The notes beneath the pieces are model-generated. The model searched no databases, had not been told where the DNA came from, and saw nothing but the letters and a program-made list of their open reading frames with translations. 64,000 bases of DNA from VAZQ01 sp963807865. Its GTDB lineage: Bacteria; Pseudomonadota; Alphaproteobacteria; Rhizobiales; Xanthobacteraceae. The position numbers and the translations under genes are program-made. Of the stretch, positions 52,599-62,373 are shown piece by piece (position 1 is the stretch's first letter; each line of letters starts with the position of its first letter). Where the stretch lies: the NCBI GenBank assembly GCA_963807865.1, contig CAWEDK010000034.1:186001-250000 (forward strand), written 5' to 3'.

Positions 52599-53444
52599 AT
52601 GCGAGGCTATTTTGCGCTGATTCTGCTCAGTGCGGCCGCGGCGGCCGGGGCGATCGGCGGCTTCAACGGGGGGATTGCGGCGCCGACGGCAGGCGTGCTG
52701 GCTGACCGGTCGCCGAATGCCGTGGCGGTCGACACCGAACTCGTTCTCGCCGTCGACGTGTCCTATTCGATGGATCCGGAAGAACAGGCGCTGCAGCGCG
52801 AGGGCTATATCGCCGGCCTCACGTCCGTCGAATTTATGCAGGCGTTACGCGGCGGCATGCATGGCAAGGTGGCGGTGACCTACTTCGAGTGGGCCGGCCC
52901 CTATGATCAGAAAATCGTCGTGCCCTGGCGGTTGATCGACGGCCCGGAAGCCGCCGACGCCTTCGCCAACGAGATCGCCCGCGCGCCCTACCGCCGGGCG
53001 TCGCGCACCTCGATTTCGGGTGCGCTGCTGTTCGCCAAGCCATTGTTCGACGGCTCGGGCTATCGCGGCATCCGCCGCGTGGTCGATGTGTCCGGCGACG
53101 GCGCCAACAACAGCGGTGGTCTGGTGACGCTGGTGCGCGACGACCTGGTGGCGTCCGGCATCACCATCAACGGCCTGCCGATCATGCTCAAGCGGCCGAA
53201 CTCGTTCACGATGGATATCGAGAACCTCGACGTCTACTTCGAGGATTGCGTGATCGGCGGCCCGGGCGCGTTCGTCGTTCCGATCCGCGAACGCAGCCAG
53301 TTCAAGGAAGCGACCCGCACCAAGCTGGTGCTGGAGATCGCCGGCCATACGCCGCAGCCGCAAGTCATTCCGGCTCAGGCGCAAGCGCCGCGCGTCTCGT
53401 GCAGCGTCGGCGAACAGATGTGGCGCGACCGCTGGGGCAATTAA
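52599..53444 (+). CDS. DUF1194 exported von Willebrand factor A-like protein
   Basis: A 281-residue exported protein of the DUF1194 family. A signal segment (FALILLSAAAAAGAIGGF) precedes a vWA-type domain whose metal-site motif is DVSYS (DxSxS) in TELVLAVDVSYSMDPEEQALQREGYIAGL. RVVDVSGDGANNSGG supplies the later Asp of the MIDAS. FEDCVIGGPGAFVVP is also family-typical. It may bind ligands or other proteins in the periplasm through Mg2+. GGGCGGAGGG lies upstream of the ATG at 52599. Convergent with the RNA methyltransferase gene, seven bases apart. Members occur widely in Hyphomicrobiales without known function. Confidence 0.85.
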   Translation: MRGYFALILLSAAAAAGAIGGFNGGIAAPTAGVLADRSPNAVAVDTELVLAVDVSYSMDPEEQALQREGYIAGLTSVEFMQALRGGMHGKVAVTYFEWAGPYDQKIVVPWRLIDGPEAADAFANEIARAPYRRASRTSISGALLFAKPLFDGSGYRGIRRVVDVSGDGANNSGGLVTLVRDDLVASGITINGLPIMLKRPNSFTMDIENLDVYFEDCVIGGPGAFVVPIRERSQFKEATRTKLVLEIAGHTPQPQVIPAQAQAPRVSCSVGEQMWRDRWGN

Positions 53445-53451
53445 CCGGCGA

Positions 53452-54690
53452 TCACTTCGCAAAGCGCGCGACCAGTTCGACGTGCGGCGAATAGAGGAAC
53501 TGGTCGACCGGCGTGACCTGCGTCAGCCGGTAGCCGCCGTCCACCAGCATCCGGGCGTCGCGCGCGAAGGTCGCCGGATTGCACGACACCGCCACGACGA
53601 GCGCCACCCCGCTGGCGGCAAGTTCGCGCGCCTGCGCCTGCGCGCCCTGGCGCGGCGGATCGAACACCACGGCATCGAACGGCTTCAATTCGACCGGCAC
53701 GAAGGGCTGGCGAAAGAGATCGCGGACGGTCGCCTCGATCGGCTTGAGGCCTTGCGTCGTCTTGGTGGCGCGCTGTAGCGCCGCGATCGCCCCGGCATCG
53801 CTGTCGGCGGCCTTCACCCGCGCGTGCTCGGCGAGCCGCAGCGCAAACGGGCCGACACCCGCGAACAGGTCGGCAATCGTTCTTGCCCCGCGGCAATGCG
53901 CCAGCACGAGCCGGGCGAGTTCGGCTTCGCCGGCCGCGGTGGCTTGCAGGAACGCGCCTGGCGGCAGCGCCACCCGGGCACGGCCCATCGCCACGGCCGG
54001 GGCGGCGCTCTGCACCACCAGTTCGCCATGCCGCGTCAGGCGAGCCAGGCGATGCTTCCCGGCGACCGCCGCGAGCCCGGCCGTCCGCTCCGCCGTCAGC
54101 GGTCCAGAGCCGCGGACATCGACATCGAGGCCGGTGTCGGTCGCGGTGACCTGAATGTCGAGCGGCTTGCGAGTCGGCGCCAGCGCCTCGGCGATATCCC
54201 AGGCAGCCGGCAGCGCGCCGTCGAGCGACGGCGCGAGCACCGGGCAACGGTCGATCGGCACGATGTGGTGAGCGCGGAGCGCCGAGAAGCCAACCTCGAG
54301 CACGTCGTGGGTGCCGCGGCGGGCATGAAACACCGCGCGCCGGCGGCCATCGCCGTGCGCATCGACGAGATCGTCGACCGGCGGCGAAAGCCCGGCTTCG
54401 TGCAGCGCCTCGACGACCAGTTCGCGTTTCCAGGCGCGGTAGTGCGCGCCATCCCAGTGCTGCATCGCGCAGCCGCCGCAAGTGCCGAAATGCGGACAGA
54501 CCGGCGCGATACGCTCGACGCTCGCCTGTTCGATGCGCGTCATGTGCCGCCGGTCGGGATGCCCGGGCCACGGCTCGACCGCGACGGTCTCGCCCGGCAG
54601 CGCGTAGGGCACGTAGAGCGGACCGGCCGGCGTATCCGCGATGCCGTCGCCGCGCCGTCCGAGCTTGGCGATCGTCAGGCGCTCCACCAT
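53452..54690 (-). CDS. RumA/TrmA-family RNA (uracil-5-)-methyltransferase
   Basis: A 412-residue SAM-dependent enzyme that methylates C5 of uridine in rRNA (RlmD-like) or tRNA. It has an N-terminal TRAM-type beta domain. The iron-sulphur ligands are C65, C71 and C74 (CPHFGTCGGC), with a fourth Cys in RCPVLAPS, matching the C-x5-C-x2-C..C set of RumA. The SAM-binding motif is IADLFAGVGPFALRLAE, FDAVVFDPPRQGAQAQ carries the conserved DPP, and the catalytic Cys is in VAVSCNPATFARD. It lies near MATE, tlyA and dxs on the same strand, a conserved block. The exact RNA target is not assigned. Confidence 0.93.
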   Translation of the reverse strand: MVERLTIAKLGRRGDGIADTPAGPLYVPYALPGETVAVEPWPGHPDRRHMTRIEQASVERIAPVCPHFGTCGGCAMQHWDGAHYRAWKRELVVEALHEAGLSPPVDDLVDAHGDGRRRAVFHARRGTHDVLEVGFSALRAHHIVPIDRCPVLAPSLDGALPAAWDIAEALAPTRKPLDIQVTATDTGLDVDVRGSGPLTAERTAGLAAVAGKHRLARLTRHGELVVQSAAPAVAMGRARVALPPGAFLQATAAGEAELARLVLAHCRGARTIADLFAGVGPFALRLAEHARVKAADSDAGAIAALQRATKTTQGLKPIEATVRDLFRQPFVPVELKPFDAVVFDPPRQGAQAQARELAASGVALVVAVSCNPATFARDARMLVDGGYRLTQVTPVDQFLYSPHVELVARFAK

Positions 54691-54706
54691 GGCGGCTGGA
54701 TATCGG

Positions 54707-54873
54707 CTAGTGTGGCGGATTTGACGTTCCTATCAGCATTGCGGCGAGTCCTTCATAGGAACGTCTAATCCAAAGCCACGCTAGAATCATAGAGTTGTTA
54801 GTGTCCCTTGGGTTCCGACGCTTGTAAACGTACGTGCTGCGATGGGATACAAGCGTCGGAACCGGGACACTAG
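54707..54873. repeat. Compound CTAG palindrome, copy f (inverted copy of a)
   Basis: Hairpin B (54707-54784) has CTAGTGTGGC, GGATTTGACGTTCC/GGAACGTCTAATCC and GCCACGCTAG. The reversed linker AATCATAGAGTTG follows, then hairpin A (54799-54873) with TAGTGTCCC, GACGCTTGTA/TACAAGCGTC and GGGACACTAG. It is the reverse orientation of the element at 21789-21953. A short gap separates it from the MATE stop. Confidence 0.85.
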
Positions 54874-54897
54874 GTGTTCCGGCGTCCAGCTTCGCGC

Positions 54898-56308
54898 TCA
54901 GGCGACCGACGGCAGTTCGGTGCGGCGGCTCAGCCGCGCAAAGCGCCACACCAAGAGCGTGGCGAAGGTTGCGACCGCGACCGAAAAGCCGATCCAGATG
55001 CCGATCGTGCCGAGGTCCGCCGGAAACGCCAGCAGGTAGGAGCCTGGAAAGCCGATCGCCCAGAAGCTGAATGCTGCGAACAGCATCGGCACGCGGGTAT
55101 CGTTCAACCCGCGCAGCGCGCCCGCCGCGATGCCCTGCAGGCCGTCGGTCACGAAGAAGGTGGCGCCGACCAGCAGCAGCGTGGCGGCGAGATGCGCGGT
55201 CTCGGCGCTCGTGACGCCGTCGCCGAGGAACAGGAATGGGATGCGATCGCGCAGCGCGATCACCATCAGCGTGGTCGCCAGCATGAACACGACACCGAGC
55301 GCCATGGCGCCGAAGCCGGCGCGGCGGATCGCGGCCGGATCGCGTCGGCCGACCGCATGGCCGACCCGCACGGTGGCGGCGAGCGAGATGCCGAACGGCA
55401 CCATGAACAGCAGCGATGCGACCTGCAATGCGATCTGATGCGCGGCGAGCGCGGCGGTGCCGATCCAGCCGACCAGCAACGCGGCCGAAGAGAACAACCC
55501 CCACTCCAGCATGAAGCCACCCGAGATCGGCAGGCCGATGACGAAGATCTTCGCCATCAGGCGCCCGTCCGGCCGCCAGAACCGGCCGAGCACGCGATAT
55601 TTCCGGAACGGCCGGCGCGCGTAGCACACCCACACCGCGGCCACGCACATCGCGACATTGACCGCCGTGGTGGCGAGCCCCGCGCCGAGCAGGTCGAGCC
55701 GCGGCATCCCGAAAGCGCCGTTGATCATCGCATAGGCGAGCAGCGCGTTGAGCGGGATCGCGGCGAGCGTGATCCACAGCGCCGGCTCCGGACGATTGAC
55801 CGCGCCCATGAAGTTGCGCAAGGCGATGAAGCACCACGCCGGGATCATCGACCAGGCCAGCCCGTTCAGGTAGCGCGCGGCGTCGGCGGTGGTCTCTGGG
55901 GCCTGACCGGCCGCCGCCAGGATGTCCTCGCCCCACATCTGCGCGATGTTGACCGGAATGCCGACCAGCACCGCCGCCCACAGGCCCATGCGCAACGCGC
56001 GGCGGACGAGCCGCGGCTGACGCGCGCCGAATGCTTGCGAAGCGAGCGGCGCCACGGCCGACACGAGGCCCATGCCGAACACGAAACCGGCGAACAGGAT
56101 CAGATGCGCGAGCCCCACGGCCGCGACCGCGTTGTCGCCAAGCCGGCCGATCAGCGCGAGATCGGTCGTCATCATGCGAAATCTGGCCGAGTTGCGTGAG
56201 CGCGATCGGCAGCGCCAGCCGGATGGTCTCGACGATCTCGACGCGCCAGACGGCGCGCGCGAGCGACGCCGCGGCCGCACCCGTCAACGATGTTCCCGGC
56301 GCGCTCAT
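54898..56308 (-). CDS. MATE-family multidrug/solute exporter (one +1 frameshift)
   Basis: A Na+- or H+-driven exporter of the NorM type, 469 residues after repair, with twelve helices. The N-terminus MSAPGTSLTGAAAASL leads into TIRLALPIALTQLGQI. An extra T near 56180 precedes MMTTDLALIGRLGDNAVAAVGLA, the conserved first helix pair. Later motifs include FGARQPRLVRRALRMG, the second-half equivalent VGHAVGRRDPAAIRRAGF, and ALRGLNDTRVPMLFAAFSFW. Typical substrates are drugs, dyes or flavonoids. The ATG at 56308 is chosen where family sequence begins. tlyA and dxs lie upstream on the same strand. Confidence 0.9.
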
Positions 56309-56357
56309 GGGCCGGCACCATAGCGGCCGCGGTGGCAAGAGAAAGGCTGCATGGGAT

Positions 56358-57089
56358 TTAGTCGCGGAAAGCCGCGATCAAGAACTCGCGATTGCCGTCG
56401 CCGCCCGTGATGGGCGACGGGATGACACCCGCGACCGTCCAGCCGAGCGAGGTCAGGCACGCCGCGATGTCGTCGCAGACCGCCGCCTGCACGGCGGCAT
56501 CGCGCACGATGCCCTTCTTGAGCGCTTGGCGGCCAGCCTCGAACTGCGGCTTGATCAACGCGATGAGGCGCGCGGGCGGACACACGAGCGCGAGCGCCGC
56601 TGGCAGCACCTGCCTGAGCGAAATGAAGCTGACGTCGACGGTGACGAAGTCCGGCGGCTCGGGCAGTCGCGCCGGATCAAGATGGCGGATGTCGGTTGCT
56701 TCCAGCGACAAGACCTCGGGCCGTGCGCGCAGGCTGGCGTGGAGTTGCTCTCGCCCGACATCGACGGCGTAGACCCGCCGCGCGCCCCGCGCCAGCAGCG
56801 CGTCGGTAAAGCCGCCAGTCGACGCGCCGATGTCCAGGCAAACACAACCGGCCGGATCGTATCCGAAATGGTCGAGCGCGGCCGCGAGCTTCACGCCGCC
56901 CCGCGACACGTAAGGATGCGCGGGCCCGGCGCGCAGCACCGCGTCGGCCGCGACTTCGTCGGACGGCTTACCGGCGGTCACGCCATCCGCCGTCACCAGG
57001 CCCGCGGCGATGGCGGCCTGCGCCTTGGCGCGGCTCTCGAACAGGCCGCGCTCGACCAGCAGGCGATCGATGCGAATGCGGGTGGACAT
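56358..57089 (-). CDS. tlyA: TlyA-family rRNA (cytidine-2'-O)-methyltransferase
   Basis: A 243-residue enzyme with an N-terminal S4 RNA-binding domain (STRIRIDRLLVERGLFESRAKAQAAI) and an FtsJ/RrmJ-type SAM domain. Family motifs are PYVSRGGVKLAAAL, CLDIGASTGGFTDALLARGA, VYAVDVGREQLH and FVTVDVSFISLRQVLP, with the late Lys motif LIALIKPQFEAGR. In mycobacteria TlyA 2'-O-methylates 16S and 23S rRNA and determines capreomycin sensitivity. The ATG at 57089 matches the family start; an in-frame ATG at 57107 is also possible and neither has a strong ribosome site. It belongs with dxs upstream, as often seen in Alphaproteobacteria. Confidence 0.92.
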   Translation of the reverse strand: MSTRIRIDRLLVERGLFESRAKAQAAIAAGLVTADGVTAGKPSDEVAADAVLRAGPAHPYVSRGGVKLAAALDHFGYDPAGCVCLDIGASTGGFTDALLARGARRVYAVDVGREQLHASLRARPEVLSLEATDIRHLDPARLPEPPDFVTVDVSFISLRQVLPAALALVCPPARLIALIKPQFEAGRQALKKGIVRDAAVQAAVCDDIAACLTSLGWTVAGVIPSPITGGDGNREFLIAAFRD

Positions 57090-57137
57090 GGCTGGTGTCG
57101 AGATCATGTGTGGGGTAGGTGCCGGTGCCGCTTACGT

Positions 57138-57243
57138 TCCCTCCCCCGCTTGCGGGGGAGGGCTAGGGAGGGGGCACACATGAAGACTCGTGCAGGCCTA
57201 CCCCCTCCCCAACCCTCCCCCGCAAGCGGGGGAGGGAGCGCGC
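57138..57243. repeat. Intergenic palindromic repeat (CTCCCC..GGGGAG family), copy 3
   Basis: CCCTCCCCCGCTTGCGGGGGAGGG and CCCTCCCCCGCAAGCGGGGGAGGG each form a hairpin, and the whole is an inverted pair around CACATGAAGACTCGTGCAGG. It fills the space between dxs and tlyA, so these genes are probably not read from one continuous leaderless transcript. Related copies are at 1568-1693 and 19484-19600. Confidence 0.65.
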
Positions 57244-57310
57244 CGCTCGCGCGGATGCGCCGTCGCACCTGACAGCATAAGCGGAGCAAGACGTTAGAAC
57301 CGCTAGCCGT

Positions 57311-59240
57311 TCAATGCCGGATCAGCTTGACGGTCTCGCCGCGCAGGTTCTGGCCGAGCGCCTCGAAGGCCTTGCCGACGATGCCTTTGGCGTCGAGCCC
57401 GGCGGTGGCGTACATCGCGGCCGGCAAGTCCTGGTCGATGAAGATGTCGGGCAGCACCATGCAGCGCACCTTCAGCCCGGTGTCGAGCACGCCGTGGTCG
57501 GCCAGTGCCTGCAGCACGTAGGTGCCGAAGCCGCCGATCGAGCCTTCCTCGATGGTGATCAGCACCTCGTGCTCGCGGGCGAGCCGCAGCAGCAGGTCGA
57601 CGTCGAGCGGCTTGGCGAAGCGCGCGTCCGCGACCGTGGTCGACAGCCCGAGCGAATTGAGTTCGTCGGCCGCCTTGAAGCATTCGCCGAGCCGGGCGCC
57701 GAACGAGAGCAGCGCCACCTTGGTGCCCTCGCGCAGCACGCGGCCCTTGCCGATTTCGAGCGGGATGCCTTCGGCCGGCATCGGCACGCCGAGGCCTTCG
57801 CCGCGCGGGATAACGCAGTGCAGACGGCCGGTCGTCGATCGCCACCTGCGTCGCAACCATGTGGACGAGCTCGGCCTCGTCGCCCGCCGCCATGACGACG
57901 AAGCCCGGCAGGCAGCCGAGATACGCCACGTCGAACGAGCCCGCGTGCGTCGGACCGTCGGCGCCGACAAGCCCGGCGCGGTCCATCGCGAAACGCACCG
58001 GCAGCCGCTGGATGGCGACGTCGTGCACCACCTGGTCGTAGGCGCGCTGCAGGAAGGTCGAATAGATGGTGGCGAACGGCTTGAGCCCCTCGGTCGCGAG
58101 CCCGGCCGCGAACGTGATGCCGTGCTGCTCGGCGATGCCGACGTCGAACGTCCGCTTGGGGAATTCCTTGCCGAACAGATCGAGGCCGGTGCCCGACGGC
58201 ATCGCGGCCGTGATGGCGACGATCTTGTCGTCCTTGCGCGCCTCCTTGATCAGGCTCTCGGCGTAGACCTTGGTGTAGGCGGGCGCGGCCGACTTCGACT
58301 TCGCCTGCGCGCCGGTGGCGACGTCGAACTTCACGACGCCATGATACTTGTCGTCGGACGCCTCGGCCGGCGGATAGCCCTTGCCCTTCTTGGTGACGAC
58401 GTGGACCAGGAACGGGCCGTTCTTGGCGTCGCGCACGTTGCGCAGCACCGGCAGCAGGTGATCGAGGTTATGGCCGTCGATCGGGCCGACATAGAAGAAG
58501 CCGAGCTCGTCGAACAGCGTGCCGCCGTTGACCAGGCCGCGGGCGTATTCCTCCATCGCGACCGCGCGCTGTTCGAGGAACGGCGGCAGGTTCTTGGCGA
58601 CCTTGCGCACGAAGTGGCGCAGCGAGCGGTAGGTGCGGCCGGAGACGCGGCGCGCCAGATAAGCCGACAGCGCGCCGACCGGCGGCGCGATCGACATGTC
58701 GTTGTCGTTGAGGATGACGATCAGGCGCGAATTCATCGCGCCGGCGTTGTTCATCGCCTCGTACGCCATGCCGGCCGACATCGCGCCGTCGCCGATCACC
58801 GCGATGACGTTGTTACTGCCGCCGCTGAGGTCGCGCGCCACCGCCATGCCGAGCCCGGCCGAGATCGAGGTCGAGGAATGCGCGGCGCCGAACGGGTCGT
58901 ATTCGCTTTCGGCGCGCTTGGTGAAGCCGGAGAGCCCGCCGCCCATGCGCAGCGTCCGGATGCGGTCGCGCCGCCCGGTCAGAATCTTGTGCGGATAGGC
59001 CTGATGGCCGACGTCCCAGATCAGCCGGTCGGCCGGCGTGTCGAAGACGTAATGCAGCGCCACCGTCAGCTCGATGACGCCGAGGCCCGCGCCGAGATGG
59101 CCGCCGGTGGCCGATACCGCGTCGATGGTCTCCTGCCGCAACTCGTCGGCTACTTGCCGCAGCTGGGCCTCCTCGAGGCCGCGCAGGTCCGCGGGAATCT
59201 TGATTTGGTCGAGCAGGGGGGTCTTGGAGGCTTGATGCAA
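57311..59240 (-). CDS. dxs: 1-deoxy-D-xylulose-5-phosphate synthase Dxs (one +1 frameshift)
   Basis: Dxs condenses pyruvate and glyceraldehyde 3-phosphate with thiamine diphosphate, the first step of the MEP isoprenoid pathway; ispH of the same pathway is at 21978. The 642-residue repaired protein shows PADLRGLEEAQLRQVADELRQ, GHLGAGLGVIELTVALHYVFDTP (a conserved His), GDGAMSAGMAYEAMNN through ILNDNDMS (ThDP motif), and FDVGIAEQHGITFAAGLA with the transketolase Glu. An extra C near 57808 divides SALRYPRGEGLGVP. The C-terminal domain has FGARLGECFKAADELNSLGL and IEEGSIGGFGTYVLQALADHG, ending VKLIRH. Conserved position next to tlyA; essential, so the break is probably technical. Confidence 0.94.
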
Positions 59241-59508
59241 AATGAAAGCTCCACGGGCAAAAGGTGCGGCAGATTATCGGGTTGGCGCGACTTTAACCAG
59301 ATCGCAGCGCCCAGAGCAACAAACGGAGAACGGAGCGGGCTACCGTTGCCTGCGTGGAACTCGGCCCGCAAGCGGACGTTGCCGCCCGCGGGAATTGCCC
59401 GGGAGCTGGAGGCGCGGTTGCCATCAGCCATGAATCCAGAGCCATGAATCCAGGCCGTGGTGAGGGCATGCTATCGTGTGCAATCCGTCCTGATAGAGGC
59501 AGACTGAC

Positions 59509-62249
59509 GTGGGCCTGCAGACCTACCGCAAGAAGCGCAAGTTCGACGTGACGTCCGAGCCGCGCGGCCGCGCGCGGCGGTCGAAGGGCAACAGCTTCGT
59601 GGTGCAGAAGCACGATGCGCGGCGGCTGCATTACGACTTCCGCCTCGAGCTCGACGGCGTGATGAAAAGCTGGGCGGTCACCAAAGGGCCGAGCCTCGAT
59701 CCCGGACGAAAAGCGGCTCGCCATCCATACCGAAGACCATCCGATCGAATACAACGATTTCGAGGGCACGATCCCGGAGGGCCAGTACGGCGGCGGCACC
59801 GTGATGGTCTGGGACCGCGGCGAGTGGATTCCGGAAGAGCGACCCGCACAAGGGCTACAAGAAGGGCCACCTGTCGTTCCGGCTCGAAGGCGGGAAGCTG
59901 CACGGCGGCTGGCACCTGGTGCGCATGCACGGACGGCGCGGCGAGACCAAGGAGCCGTGGCTGCTGATCAAGGCCGACGACGAGGCGGCGCGGCGGGGCT
60001 CGAAGGCCGACATCCTCGACGAGATGCCGCTCTCGGTCGTGACCGGCCGGTCGATCCCGGAGATCGCCGAAGGCAAGGGCCGCAAGCGGGTGTGGAATTC
60101 CAACCGCAGCGCCAAGGATAACGTCAAGGCCGGCGCCACCGAAGCCGCCGCCACGCCGCGGCAGCAAGTGCGGGCGGCGCGATCGTCAACCAATGGCAAG
60201 CCGGCGACCAATGGCAAGGCCGCCGCTAGCCCCGCGCGCGAGAGCAAATCGCCTGCCAAGGCGCGCACCAAGGCGCGCAAGACCAAGTCCCGCGGCAAGA
60301 CCGCCAAGGAGCCGGACGCGGGCGGTGCGCCGCTGCCGGACTTCGTGCCGCCGTCGCTCGCCACGCTGCGCGCGGTCGCGCCCAATGGCGCGGGCTGGGT
60401 GCACGAGGTGAAGTTCGACGGCTACCGCATCCAGGCGCGGCTCGATCACGGCGAGGTGCGGTTGCTGACCCGCAAGGGACTCGACTGGGCCGCGAAATTT
60501 CCCAACATCGCGCGTGCGATCGAAGCGCTGCCAGCCGACACCGCCCTGCTCGACGGCGAGATCGTGGTCGAGGAAGGCGGCGTGCCGAATTTCTCCGCCC
60601 TGCAGGCGGCGCTCAAGGCGGGCGACGGCGAGGCGTTCGTCTACTATGTGTTCGATCTTCTGCATTGTGACGGCGCCGATCTGATGCCGTTGCCGCTGAG
60701 CGAGCGCAAGGCGGCGCTGGCGCGGCTCGTCGGCGAAGACGGTCACGGACCGATCCGTTTCAGCGAGCATTTCGCCGCCGACGGCAAGCAGATGCTCTCG
60801 CGGGTCTGCGGCATGGGACTCGAAGGCATCGTGTCGAAGCGGCTCACCGAGCCCTATCGCAGCGGCCGGTCGGAGGCGTTCGTCAAGATCAAGTGCTCGA
60901 ACGCGCAGGAGCTTGTGGTCGGCGGCTATGCGCCGTCGAATGCGCAGTCCAATGCGATCGGAGCGCTGGTGGTGGGCTACTACGACCGCGGCCGGCTGCA
61001 TTATGCGGGTCGCGTCGGCACCGGCTACTCGCAGGCGGTCGCGCGGGATCTGTGGAAGCGGCTCCATCCGCTCGAAATCGCCAAGCCGCCGTTCGACGAT
61101 ATTCCACGTGCCGAGCGCCGCGCGGCGCGATGGGTCAAGCCCACGATGGTGATCGAAGCGAATCTGGGCGGCTGGACCACCGACAACATCGTGCGGCAGG
61201 CCGCATTCAAGGGCGTACGCGAGGACAAGCCGGCGCGGGAAGTCGTGCGGGAGGTTGCAGACATGGCGGCGAAAGCAAAGTCTGTGAACAAGAAGTCGGC
61301 TGCCGAACCGGCGCAGGCTGCCGCGCGACCGGCGAGGCCGGTCATCAAGCGGCGCAAGGCGACAGCGAAAGACGATTCGCCGGCCGGCGAGGTGCGGTTC
61401 ACGCATCCCGATCGGGTGTACTGGGCCGATGCCGGCATCACCAAGCAGAACCTCGCCGACTACTACCGCGCCGCCTGGGACTGGATGGCGCCGTACGTCG
61501 TCAACCGTCCGCTCAGCCTGCTGCGCTGCCCGGACGGTACGGCGGGCGAATGCTTTTTCCAGAAGCACGCCTCCGCCGGCTTGAGCGAGGCGCACTTGCG
61601 CACCGTCATCGACACCAAGCGGCGGCAGATCATTGCGGTCGAGGGCCTCGACGGCCTGCTCTCGCTGGTGCAGGCCGGTGTGCTCGAAGTCCACGTGCGC
61701 GGCTCGATGATCGAGAGCCTGGAGCTGTGCGACCGCATCGTGTTCGATCTCGATCCGGGCGAGGGCGTCGGCTGGTCCAAGATCGTCGCGGCGGCGCGCG
61801 ATGTGCGCGAGCGCCTCGCCGGCATCGATCTCGACAGCTTCGTCAAGCTGTCGGGCGGCAAGGGCCTGCACGTCGTGGTGCCAATCATTGGAGCTGATTG
61901 GGATACCGTGAAGGCGTTCGCCGAAACCGTCGCGGCCACAATGGCGTTGGATGCGCCCGACCGCTATCTCGCCAAGATGACAAAAGCTCAGCGCGGCGGG
62001 CGGATTTTCATCGACTACTTCCGCAACTCGCTTGAGCAAACTTCGGTCGCCGCCTACTCGACGCGCGCACGCGCCGGCGCGCCGGTGTCGGCGCCGGTGA
62101 CCTGGGAGGAACTCGGACGCACCAAGGGCGCCAACCAGTACACGGTGCTCAACATCGCCAAGCGCCTGCGCGGACTGAAGCAGGACCCGTGGCAGGACAT
62201 GAACCGCGTGCGGCAGTCGCTGCCGAAGTTCGATACGCGCAAGCGCTGA
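59509..62249 (+). CDS. ligD: ATP-dependent DNA ligase LigD, three-domain type (two +1 frameshifts)
   Basis: LigD repairs double-strand breaks with Ku by non-homologous end joining. The 912-residue repaired product has, in order, a 3'-phosphoesterase (about 1-150: FVVQKHDARRLHYDFRLELDGVMKSWAVTKGPS, YNDFEGTIPEGQYGGGTVMVWDRG) and a Lys/Ala-rich linker. The ligase comes next (about 225-500: VHEVKFDGYRIQARLD with the adenylated Lys, LDGEIVVEEGGVPNF, EGIVSKRL), then a second linker and a primase-type polymerase (about 590-900: RVYWADAGITKQNLADYY, FDLDPGEGVGW, KLSGGKGLHVVVP). Extra bases near 59704 and 59840 affect only the phosphoesterase. The GTG at 59509 is the likely start. No ku gene is in this window. 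Confidence 0.92.
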
Positions 62250-62373
62250 TCGCGAACGTCTCCGTTCGCCCCCGAGAAAAGCGGTGACGCGGCGGAATGA
62301 CGGGGCGGTATCTCAGCCGCGCAGGGATGCGCTAGGATGACGGCAACCAAAAGCATTCCGGGGAGGGACCGCC

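Noticed and set aside
22796..59840. Programmed +1 frameshifting as a general recoding system
   Set aside because: The break sites share no slippery codon, stop codon context or stimulatory structure, and they fall at arbitrary points in many unrelated genes, up to six in one gene. Sequence error explains them more simply.
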